Shown here piece by piece: positions 23,670 to 30,719 of a DNA stretch of 32,690 bases. Origin of the DNA: Candidatus Bipolaricaulota bacterium (GTDB taxonomy: Bacteria; Bipolaricaulota; Bipolaricaulia; M55B111). A program made the position numbers and the translations under genes. The number at the start of each line of letters is the position of its first letter. Positions within the stretch are counted from its first letter, which is position 1. The stretch spans positions 1 to 32,690 of the forward strand of contig JAGYME010000015.1 in the NCBI GenBank assembly GCA_018400715.1. Direction: 5' to 3'. The notes below the pieces were generated by a model, which saw only the letters and a program-made list of their open reading frames with translations, had not been told where the DNA came from and ran no database searches.

Positions 23670-24806
23670 TTAACCGGGAATAGCACTACCACCTCCCTTT
23701 TCTGTATAAGTTTCTCCTATCACTTGCTGTAGGTCGTTGAAGGTCAGTATTCCTTCCAGCTTTCCATCCTCCTCGAGGACGGGAATGTTGGCCACGTCCT
23801 CTTCCAGCATCACTGACAGCGCATCCGACAGAGGGGTCTCCAGGTTTACTGAACCCACGTCCTCTCGGAGTGCCTCGGTTATCGAGTCCACCTCGTTCGT
23901 CTCCAGGTCCCAGATTTCTACCCATCCGATGAACCGGTCCTCTTCATCTGTAACCATCAAGTACTCCACGCCTTCTTCCTTCATCCTCTCGTGGACGTGG
24001 TCGACGTCGCTATCCCGGTGAACGGAAATTGGAGAAGGCTTCATCGCCTCCTTCGCTTGAATCAACCGCATGCTCTTCAGCGTCCGGTCCGCCCCGACGA
24101 AGTCACGCACGAACTGGCTCTTCGGCTGAGAGAGGAGTTCCGCCGGAGACGAGTATTGGACAAGTTCACCGTCCTTCATCAGCGCGATCTTCGTCCCCAT
24201 CTTTATCGCCTCGTTGATATCGTGGGTGACGAAGACGATCGTCTTCTGGATTTCTGCCTGAATCTTTAGAAATTCGTCCTGCAACCTATCCCGTGTTATC
24301 GGGTCGATCGCTCCGAAGGGTTCGTCCATCAGCATGATCGGGGGGTCGGCCCCGAGTGACCGCGCCACGCCGACACGCTGACGCTGGCCGCCAGAAAGTT
24401 CGGCGGGATATCTTTCCATGTGCTCTTCGGGGTCCATCCCGATCAGGTCTAGCAGTTCCGCTGCCCTCTCGCGCCCCTTCTCCTTGCCCCAGCCTTTGAG
24501 GCTGGGTACGGTCGCTATGTTCTCTGCAACCGTCATGTGAGGGAATAGCCCAATCTCCTGGATCGCGTATCCGATATTTCTCCGCAGTTCGTTCTCGTTT
24601 AACTCCTGGTTGTCGGTCCCATCGATATAGATCCTGCCTCCACTTATGGGGATCAACCTGTTGATCATCTTCATCGTCGTCGTCTTGCCACAGCCCGAGG
24701 GACCAAGGAGCACACAGAGTTCCCCCTCGCCAATATTGAGATCGATGTCGTTTACCGCCTCCGTGCCGTCCGGATAGACCTTGCTCACGCCTTCAAGTTC
24801 AATCAT
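23670..24806 (-). CDS. Osmoprotectant ABC transporter ATPase with C-terminal CBS domains
   Basis: The 378-residue ATP-binding subunit is of OpuCA/ProV type. It has Walker A GPSGCGKTTTMK (about residues 35-46), Q-loop AIQEIGLFP (about 86), signature LSGGQRQRVGVARSLG (about 137), Walker B IMLMDEPFGAIDP (about 159) and H-loop FVTHD (about 197). Residues about 250-370 form a tandem CBS pair (KPSPISVHRDSDVDHV, VANIPVLEEDGKLEGILT). In OpuA-type transporters such a pair senses ionic strength or nucleotides. It is the second gene of the operon, 21 bases after the regulator. Confidence 0.92.
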   Translation of the reverse strand: MIELEGVSKVYPDGTEAVNDIDLNIGEGELCVLLGPSGCGKTTTMKMINRLIPISGGRIYIDGTDNQELNENELRRNIGYAIQEIGLFPHMTVAENIATVPSLKGWGKEKGRERAAELLDLIGMDPEEHMERYPAELSGGQRQRVGVARSLGADPPIMLMDEPFGAIDPITRDRLQDEFLKIQAEIQKTIVFVTHDINEAIKMGTKIALMKDGELVQYSSPAELLSQPKSQFVRDFVGADRTLKSMRLIQAKEAMKPSPISVHRDSDVDHVHERMKEEGVEYLMVTDEEDRFIGWVEIWDLETNEVDSITEALREDVGSVNLETPLSDALSVMLEEDVANIPVLEEDGKLEGILTFNDLQQVIGETYTEKGGGSAIPG

Positions 24807-24827
24807 GCATTATCACCGTTGTTGAAG

Positions 24828-25556
24828 TTAGTCTGTTTCAGCCTCCTTGCTGCGGACCTCTGCGAACCTTTCTCTCAGATATTCCAGATGCTCTTCGACC
24901 TCGTGCTTCATCTTCTCCGTATCGCCGACGAAGAACGCTCTCGCCAGCCTCTCGTGCTCCCTTACGTCCCGGTCCGGAGGAATGTGTGCCTGCTTCGCTT
25001 TGGAAACGATCATGGGCAATAACAGTTCCATGATCCTGACGGCAGTCGAGTTGTGACTGGCCCGGGCCAGCTCCACGTGGACCTGGGTGGTGTAGTAGAT
25101 CAGATCGTCGCCCCGTTCCAGAGCCCTGTTCATCTCATTGACTGCGTGCCTCACTCTCTCTATGTCCTCATCCGTTGACCGTTGAATCGCCAATACACCG
25201 ATTTGCTTTTCGATAACTTCCCGAACTTCCACCATATCAAAGAAGTCCTCTTCCTCCAGGACAAGGTCGAAGATGACGGAGTTATCTATGGGCAACGAAT
25301 AGTCCTGGCGGACGTAGTATCCCTTCCCGGCCTGGGATTCGAGTATTCCCAGAGCAACAAGAGCGTGAAGTGCTTCTCGAATGGAAGAACGGCCAACGTC
25401 GAACCTCTCTCTTAGTTCCTTTTCCGACGGCAACTTGTCCCCTGGTGCAATTTCACCGTTCCTGATATAAGAAGTGATCTTCTCAATGATCTGCTGTGTG
25501 ATGGTCTTACTCTTCTGCCTAAACAGCTTAGTGTCTTCTGTGTTACTAATAACCAC
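24828..25556 (-). CDS. GntR-family transcriptional regulator, FCD subgroup
   Basis: The 242-residue regulator has a winged helix (about residues 12-85; GDKLPSEKELRERFDVGRSS, IREALHALVALGILES, GKGYYVR). A C-terminal all-helical FCD ligand domain (about 95-230) follows; such domains often bind carboxylic acids with a metal. The start is GTG at 25556 with GGAGG five bases upstream. As the first gene of the transporter - racemase - methyltransferase operon it probably controls that operon and itself through the palindrome at 25582-25602, and possibly the divergent KDPG aldolase pair. The inducer is unknown. Confidence 0.9.
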   Translation of the reverse strand: MVISNTEDTKLFRQKSKTITQQIIEKITSYIRNGEIAPGDKLPSEKELRERFDVGRSSIREALHALVALGILESQAGKGYYVRQDYSLPIDNSVIFDLVLEEEDFFDMVEVREVIEKQIGVLAIQRSTDEDIERVRHAVNEMNRALERGDDLIYYTTQVHVELARASHNSTAVRIMELLLPMIVSKAKQAHIPPDRDVREHERLARAFFVGDTEKMKHEVEEHLEYLRERFAEVRSKEAETD

Positions 25557-25581
25557 GGTGACCTCCCCTCATGTCTGATAT

Positions 25582-25602
25582 CAAACCTGTTCGATAGGTT
25601 TG
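25582..25602. promoter_or_regulatory. Probable GntR operator palindrome
   Basis: CAAACCT (25582-25588) and AGGTTTG (25596-25602) are perfect complements around a seven-base centre. The site begins just downstream of the minus-strand -10 box (25611-25616), covering the predicted transcription start and early leader of the GntR operon, where a bound repressor would block initiation. Confidence 0.65.
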
Positions 25603-25610
25603 TAAATGTT

Positions 25611-25639
25611 ATTCTATCAACTCACCCTGGGACTGTCAA
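25611..25639 (-). promoter_or_regulatory. Near-consensus promoter of the GntR-ABC-racemase-MttB operon
   Basis: On the minus strand TTGACA (25634-25639, perfect) and TAGAAT (25611-25616, five of six) are spaced by exactly 17 bases. This is the best sigma-70-type promoter in the window, consistent with a strong promoter held down by a repressor. Confidence 0.8.
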
Positions 25640-25668
25640 GCAAGATCCTAGTTAACCGTGACTGTTCC

Positions 25669-25696
25669 TTGATAAAGGAGGGCCCTGCCGTATAAT
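25669..25696 (+). promoter_or_regulatory. Promoter for the KDPG aldolase - KDG kinase operon
   Basis: TTGATA (25669-25674) and a perfect TATAAT (25691-25696) are separated by 16 bases on the plus strand. The predicted start is near 25703, giving a leader of about 80 bases before the aldolase ATG. Confidence 0.75.
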
Positions 25697-25785
25697 GCAT
25701 TTTGAAGATAGAAAAATAACTTTGATATAACATAAATATTATGGTCTTTGTCTTTCAGGAAATAAAGAGGGAGGAATTCTACGCT

Positions 25786-26439
25786 ATGAAGCACAAAGGA
25801 GAAGTAAGGGACCTGTTGTTGGACTCCGGGGTTGTCGGCGTACTTCGGACCGAAAGCTCGAGCAAGCTAGTTAACGTGGCCAGGGCAATCAAGGAGGGTG
25901 GTGTATACTGCATCGAGGTGGCAATGACGACCCCGAACGCTCTCCAGGTTATCAGTGAAGTATCCGAAAAGTTAGACGACGTGGTAATCGGAGCTGGCTC
26001 GGTACTGGACCCCGAAACCGCCAGATCCGCAATACTGGCTGGGGCAGAGTACATTGTATCCCCAACGCTAAACTCCGAGACCATAAAGATGGCGAGGAGA
26101 TACGACAAGTTCGTGGCGCCCGGCGCGTTTACGCCTACGGAGGTCCTGAACGCCTGGGAAGCCGGCGCGGACGTGGTCAAGGTCTTTCCCGCCACAAGGC
26201 TCGGGCCAAAGTTCGTCAGTGACGTGAAGGCACCGCTACCCCAGGTCTCCCTCATGCCCACTGGCGGGGTAAATAAGGAAAATGCCGCGGACTTCATTCG
26301 CGCGGGCGCTGACCTTATCTGTGTTGGGTCAGCGCTACTCGACAGGGAAGCGATAAGAGCGGGTGACTACGGCGTCCTCACGAAAAACGCGCATGACCTC
26401 GTGGACGCAGTTCAAGCTGGCCGTGAGGGACAAAACTAA
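25786..26439 (+). CDS. eda: 2-dehydro-3-deoxyphosphogluconate (KDPG) aldolase
   Basis: The enzyme cleaves KDPG to pyruvate and glyceraldehyde 3-phosphate, ending the Entner-Doudoroff and hexuronate routes. The 217-residue class I aldolase shows VVGVLRTES near the N-terminus, IEVAMTTPNAL with the catalytic Glu (about 44), VIGAGSVLDPE (about 70), YIVSPTLN (about 90), APGAFTPTEVLNAWEAGAD (about 110) and VVKVFPA with the Schiff-base Lys (about 131). An upstream in-frame ATG at 25741 has no binding site; the ATG at 25786 follows GAGGGAGG by 11 bases and gives the normal length. The kinase gene follows after 23 bases. Confidence 0.9.
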   Translation: MKHKGEVRDLLLDSGVVGVLRTESSSKLVNVARAIKEGGVYCIEVAMTTPNALQVISEVSEKLDDVVIGAGSVLDPETARSAILAGAEYIVSPTLNSETIKMARRYDKFVAPGAFTPTEVLNAWEAGADVVKVFPATRLGPKFVSDVKAPLPQVSLMPTGGVNKENAADFIRAGADLICVGSALLDREAIRAGDYGVLTKNAHDLVDAVQAGREGQN

Positions 26440-26462
26440 ACAACAAGGAGACGTGATACAGT

Positions 26463-27449
26463 ATGCAGAAAGTTATTACGTTTGGAGAGACGATGATCCG
26501 GTTGTCACCACCGGACAACAACAGGCTGGAGCAGACAGGTAGCTTTGACGTTCACGTTGGCGGTAGCGAATCTAACGTGGCAGTAGCGATCAAGAGGTTG
26601 GGCCTCGATACGTCCTTCGTCACTCGACTCACTGACAACCCCCTGGGCAGGATGGTGAGAAACAAAGTCCGCGAGCACGGGGTAGACGTCTCCAGTATCG
26701 TCTGGACGGAGGAGGACAGGGTCGGTACATATTACGTCGAATACGGGGCCAACCCCAGGCCGAGTGCAGTCATCTACGACCGGAAGGACTCTGCCATAAG
26801 CAAAATCGAGAGAGGTACCGTGGACTGGAAGGAGGTCTTCGCCGGAGGAACGTTGTTTCATACCAGCGGGATAACCCCGGCGCTGAGTTCCAGTGCCAGG
26901 AGAGTAACTGAAGAAGCGATGCAGAAGGCAAAGAAGCAGGGCCTAAAGGTCAGTGTCGACCTCAACTACAGGTCGAAACTCTGGAGTCAGGAAGAAGCCA
27001 GGGAGTGCATGACGGGATTAATGGAATTTACCGACATACTGGTAACCAGCGAGGAGGACACCGAGAGGGTATTCGGAATATCAGGGGAAAGCTACGAGGA
27101 AGTAGCGGAAACTCTCGCGGAGAGGTTCGATTTCGAGGCCGTTGCGATAACGCTAAGGGACAACATCTCCATGCGGAGAAACGACTGGACCGCCATCGCG
27201 TACAAGGACGGCAATTTTTTCGACGACATGACCTACGAACTGGAACTAGTCGATAGGGTCGGCGGCGGAGATTCGTTCACGGCCGGGTTCCTCTACGGGT
27301 ACCTTACTGGTGGTCCAGACAAGGGAATAAAATATGGTAACGCGACTTCGGCCATCAAGCAGACGAACCCGGGGGACCTAAACTGGTGCACCTTAGAGGA
27401 AGTCAAGAACCTGGCGAAGGGTGGCGGCAGGGTCAGAATAAGTCGATAG
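26463..27449 (+). CDS. kdgK: 2-dehydro-3-deoxygluconate kinase (PfkB family)
   Basis: The enzyme phosphorylates 2-keto-3-deoxygluconate to KDPG, feeding the aldolase encoded just upstream. The 328-residue ribokinase-fold protein has ITFGETMIRLSP at the N-terminus, a GG-containing segment VGGSESNVAVAIKRLG (about residues 32-47) and SVDLNYRSKLW (about 160). ILVTSEED follows (about 193), then the anion-hole/catalytic-base motif VGGGDSFTAGF (about 265-275). Pairing with KDPG aldolase favours KdgK over other PfkB sugar kinases. AAGGAG lies 12 bases before the ATG. No uronate isomerase, dehydratase or transporter is adjacent, so the source of KDG is not visible. Confidence 0.87.
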   Translation: MQKVITFGETMIRLSPPDNNRLEQTGSFDVHVGGSESNVAVAIKRLGLDTSFVTRLTDNPLGRMVRNKVREHGVDVSSIVWTEEDRVGTYYVEYGANPRPSAVIYDRKDSAISKIERGTVDWKEVFAGGTLFHTSGITPALSSSARRVTEEAMQKAKKQGLKVSVDLNYRSKLWSQEEARECMTGLMEFTDILVTSEEDTERVFGISGESYEEVAETLAERFDFEAVAITLRDNISMRRNDWTAIAYKDGNFFDDMTYELELVDRVGGGDSFTAGFLYGYLTGGPDKGIKYGNATSAIKQTNPGDLNWCTLEEVKNLAKGGGRVRISR

Positions 27450-27575
27450 GGGTTTAGAGACGGATAAATACCTCGGGCCCATCGCCCATATCGTAGACCT
27501 GATTAAGAAGTCTTCTCGCGGGTCGACCTGTGAGTTGAGGAAGTCAACTTCGTAAGGAAAGGACCGGAAGGGAGA

Positions 27576-28925
27576 TCATCCCAATTCTAACTCTTCAGAG
27601 TAACCTCTCAGGTTATCAATTTCAGAGAGGTTTGTGGTCCAGTCCAAAAGCTCTTCAACGCGGCCCTTCGGTTGGGCGTGACTCACAACCCGCCTGAACT
27701 TGTTCTCTATCCGTTCCAGGTCCCAACCATCGGGAGGATATTTAATGTTCCCCTCGACAGGTCCAGAGCTGAAAACCTCTCCCGACGCCGTCTTTATGTC
27801 TACCTCGGCGGCGTGCTTGCCACCGGGCTCCCCCCGCACAGCCCTCTCGTACTGAGCGGTAAATTCCGGGTCCTCTTCTATTTCAATCTTTTGTGCCATA
27901 TCAATAATCGTCCCATTCTGCAACGCGTCTCCTTCCACCTGCTCTGGTCCCACCTCGCCGTCTACTAGGAACGCTGCCACGGGCCAGGCGAGGTTAAACT
28001 GTGCCTCTTCGGTCGTGGTTGGAACCTCCGTACCCAGCTGAATCGCCGGGCCATGTCCCCGGACGTGGACGGACTCGATCTCTTCCGAGCTCATCCCGGT
28101 ATCTTCCACCAGAGTTTTGACCGCGTCCAGCGCCGGATGCGTCCAGGCGCAACTAGCGTATTCCTTCCAGACCACTCCTCCCTGGATGACGAAATCGGAA
28201 CCCACGTCATCCAGCCAATTTCCATACCTATCCAGCGATAGGATCGTCTCGGTACCGGTGAACCCTTTCTTCGCGAGGCGTGCAGCCGTGATCCCCGCGA
28301 CCGGACCGTAACCCGCACCATGTTTTACCATGGAAGGATCACTTACGCCTCTATCTATCGGAATGTAGGGGGAGTTGTATTCGGCGATTCTGAACGCCTC
28401 CAGTGTCTCTCCTGGAGTTAAGTCCATCAACCTGGCGGCAACACCTGCAGCCGCGACCGAACCCCAGGAACCACCGGCCCGATAGGTCCCGTAATAGTCA
28501 TGCCAGGGTCGAGCCACACGGGCAGCTAGTTCGTAGCCCACGGCAAGAGACTCGCAAAACCCACGCCCGGATATCCCCAGATCCTCACCCAGCGCCAGAA
28601 GGGTGGGGAATATCTGGCACCCGGGATGGCCCTTCGTGTATAGCCCGCAGTCATCCACGTCGAGCGCGTTAATCGCTACTCCATTGGCAAAGGCCGCACC
28701 TTCCGGGCGGGATTTATCTCCCGTAGCAAAAATCGTGCAGTCACCGTTCCCCCACGCCTCTTTAGCGTAGTCCGCGGCTATCCTGCTCGACTTCACGTTC
28801 ACCCCAGCATACAGAGAGCCGAAGTCGTCGGTCTTTATCATTTCAGCGAGGTCCCTTACCTCCGCCGGGAGGTCATTCCACCGGACCTCCAGGACGAACT
28901 CGATCAGGCGCTCGATGCCCTTCAT
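27576..28925 (-). CDS. MmgE/PrpD-family protein
   Basis: The 449-residue protein belongs to the family of 2-methylcitrate dehydratase (PrpD), cis-aconitate decarboxylase and iminodisuccinate epimerase. Visible family features are FANGVAINALDVDD (about residues 77-90), KGHPGCQIFPTLLALGED (about 97), AVGYELAARVARP (about 127) and FRIAEYNSPYIPID-type sequence (about 185-200). The C-terminal half is the alpha/beta domain. It follows the small aconitase X subunit gene by one base, so it is the last gene of the aconitase X operon. With no methylcitrate cycle genes nearby, PrpD function is not supported. A lyase or epimerase acting on the aconitase X substrate or product is inference. Confidence 0.85.
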   Translation of the reverse strand: MKGIERLIEFVLEVRWNDLPAEVRDLAEMIKTDDFGSLYAGVNVKSSRIAADYAKEAWGNGDCTIFATGDKSRPEGAAFANGVAINALDVDDCGLYTKGHPGCQIFPTLLALGEDLGISGRGFCESLAVGYELAARVARPWHDYYGTYRAGGSWGSVAAAGVAARLMDLTPGETLEAFRIAEYNSPYIPIDRGVSDPSMVKHGAGYGPVAGITAARLAKKGFTGTETILSLDRYGNWLDDVGSDFVIQGGVVWKEYASCAWTHPALDAVKTLVEDTGMSSEEIESVHVRGHGPAIQLGTEVPTTTEEAQFNLAWPVAAFLVDGEVGPEQVEGDALQNGTIIDMAQKIEIEEDPEFTAQYERAVRGEPGGKHAAEVDIKTASGEVFSSGPVEGNIKYPPDGWDLERIENKFRRVVSHAQPKGRVEELLDWTTNLSEIDNLRGYSEELELG

Positions 28926-28926
28926 A

Positions 28927-29352
28927 CTACCCCCTGAGGATCAAAGACCCGCTTTCCGGGTCGATCTTTAGCCAATCTCCGTCATCAATCCCCTCGAACC
29001 CTGCGGCCTCGATGCTTACTATCGGAATCTCTACCCCGTAAAGCTCTCTCGCGATCAACGCCCCGGTAACCAGTATTGGTTCTGTCCTCACGTTAACTAT
29101 CCCCAGTGGGTGGGTGGAGTTTCTCACCGACTCCAGCAGAACGGCCGCGGTCGTGCTCGACCCAACTCCCTCGGGGAAGAGAAAGATCTTTCCGGTTACC
29201 CTCTCGCCGCAGGCCTCGTTGCGCCCGTCGATAATCCGGCCCTCAGCGGGGTCGTAGCCGCCCCAGAAACTAATGGGATCGGGAGTCTTTATAACTTCTC
29301 CTTCACAACCCGCCTCCACGTAGAACTCCCCCGGGACCGTTATCTCCGTCAT
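28927..29352 (-). CDS. Aconitase X small subunit (swivelling domain, DUF126)
   Basis: The 141-residue protein is the separately encoded swivelling domain of aconitase X. It has the family features GRIIDGRNEACGERVTGKIF (about residues 35-54), FPEGVGSSTTAAVLLE with the conserved Ser pair (about 56-71), NVRTEPILVTGALIARELYG (about 84) and IPIVSIE. Aconitase X enzymes are dehydratases: bacterial ones act on cis-3-hydroxy-L-proline, and the archaeal type on mevalonate 5-phosphate. Its ATG overlaps the stop of the large-subunit gene (ATGA), which fits a 1:1 complex. Confidence 0.88.
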   Translation of the reverse strand: MTEITVPGEFYVEAGCEGEVIKTPDPISFWGGYDPAEGRIIDGRNEACGERVTGKIFLFPEGVGSSTTAAVLLESVRNSTHPLGIVNVRTEPILVTGALIARELYGVEIPIVSIEAAGFEGIDDGDWLKIDPESGSLILRG

Positions 29353-30608
29353 TCTAACCCACTTCCTTCAATCTCTCCGGTTACCGCGGCCCTTACGCAG
29401 CGGTCAATATCCCTTATCGCAGTGGCCAGGTCCAGTTCGTTCGGCGCGTAATGGGCAAACTTCGCGGAGTTGGTGACGGCACGCTCGAACTCCCAGTTAT
29501 CGAGCGGCCAGTTGAACAGACAGGAATCGGTACTGACCTTTACCCCCGCACCCTTTATTTCATCCAGTATCCCCATCTCTTCGATCCAGGAGTACACCCC
29601 GCGGTTAGTCTGAATCCAGAACTCGACGCCGTCGGCTACCTTCTTTTCCGCCAACCCGGCGAGGACCATCTGGAACTCACGGACTGAAGCGTGAGGACAA
29701 CCCAGCAGGACCAGGTCGATATCGTCAGGAGAGCAACCGGTCAACTCCTCTTCTGCGCCGAGTAGCTGACGACCGGTTACGACATTCCGATCCTCCCGGA
29801 CTTCCCCAGTGGTGACCGACTCGAGGTCGGGCGCCTCCGGCGTAACCCCCACTATATGAAAGAGACCCACGCCACCGGACGAGGCCACGGCGGCACTGAA
29901 GTTCTTCAACGAATCACGGTTGACCCCGGCCGGAATACCAGTAACTACCGGTATTTGGCCACCACAAATCCCACCGATATGATATCCAAGCAGTGAGTAG
30001 AATAGGTCTTCCGAGAATGAGTACGGCCGGGGGTCTTCCACGTGAAACCACAGGTCAGCGAACCTGTTCTCGTCCCTGTGAAGGTCGAAGTAAGGAGCCC
30101 GACCGGTAATCGCGGCGCACACCTCGAGAAAATCTCCATACCGAGGGGTCCTAGCACCAAGGACCGAGTTGGCAAAGGAAATGGCGTTCGACTCGGCGTA
30201 GGCGATCTGTTCGCCCCGACAGGGTATCGTGCCGTAAGTATAGGGGGTACAGGTCCAGGTGGGAATCGCTCCCATCTTCAGATACGCATTCTCCATCAAC
30301 TCACACTTGGCGGCGAACTCCTCCGGTATCCGAAACTTCCTCCAGCGAGATATGTCCCGCCCACCCGGGTTGAGGGTGGTTGGGACGCTCACCTTTCCGC
30401 CGGCGTGAACGATTTTCTGGGCAAAGGCGAGCTTCGCCTCGCCGCTAACACGTCCGTAGCTATTCGCGTCAATGTGGGCCCCGGTGATCGGGATGAGACG
30501 TTCTACCCCGTAGGCCTCGCCAAGCTCCACCTCAATTTGGAGACAGAGCCTGTTCGCCTCCCCGTACTCTCCGTTCAAGGTCCTTCTTTCTTGCTCGTTC
30601 AGTCGCAC
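29349..30608 (-). CDS. Aconitase X large catalytic subunit (DUF521)
   Basis: The 419-residue catalytic half of a split aconitase X carries the iron-sulfur cluster in this family. Landmarks are ITGAHIDANSYGRVSGEAKL (about residues 41-60), TCTPYTYGTIPCRGEQIAYA (about 119-138), ESNAISFANSVLGARTPRYG (about 139-158), HIGGICGGQIPVVTGIP and a late VSTDSCLF (about 361-368). The Cys residues in the TCTPY, GTIPC, ICGGQ and TDSC blocks are candidate cluster ligands. The start is GTG at 30608 with GGAGG five bases upstream. Bacterial relatives dehydrate cis-3-hydroxy-L-proline to pyrroline-2-carboxylate. A proline racemase-family gene and betaine demethylase relatives in the same window support that chemistry here. 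Confidence 0.9.
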   Translation of the reverse strand: MRLNEQERRTLNGEYGEANRLCLQIEVELGEAYGVERLIPITGAHIDANSYGRVSGEAKLAFAQKIVHAGGKVSVPTTLNPGGRDISRWRKFRIPEEFAAKCELMENAYLKMGAIPTWTCTPYTYGTIPCRGEQIAYAESNAISFANSVLGARTPRYGDFLEVCAAITGRAPYFDLHRDENRFADLWFHVEDPRPYSFSEDLFYSLLGYHIGGICGGQIPVVTGIPAGVNRDSLKNFSAAVASSGGVGLFHIVGVTPEAPDLESVTTGEVREDRNVVTGRQLLGAEEELTGCSPDDIDLVLLGCPHASVREFQMVLAGLAEKKVADGVEFWIQTNRGVYSWIEEMGILDEIKGAGVKVSTDSCLFNWPLDNWEFERAVTNSAKFAHYAPNELDLATAIRDIDRCVRAAVTGEIEGSGLE

Positions 30609-30648
30609 GTTCTCCTCCCGTTAACCGCTTGCTGCCTGGCCAAAGGCT

Positions 30649-30693
30649 AAAAAGGCAAAGGGGCCCGGTAAAGAATTAAACCCGCCGGACCCC
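30649..30693 (-). terminator. Intercistronic terminator between the third MttB gene and aconitase X
   Basis: On the minus strand GGGGTCCGG pairs with CCGGGCCCC (nine pairs, one G-U; 30685-30693 with 30660-30668) across a 16-base loop. TTTGCCTTTTT follows. Only about 40 bases remain before the aconitase X start, so the downstream genes depend on readthrough or a promoter that overlaps the terminator. Confidence 0.75.
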
Positions 30694-30719
30694 GAACTCT
30701 TAAAACAATAAACTCGCGG

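Noticed and set aside
27533-27549. Hairpin AGTTGA-N5-TCAACT between kdgK and the MmgE/PrpD gene as a shared terminator
   Set aside because: Only six base pairs and no T-run on either strand; the rest of 27450-27575 shows no other terminator.
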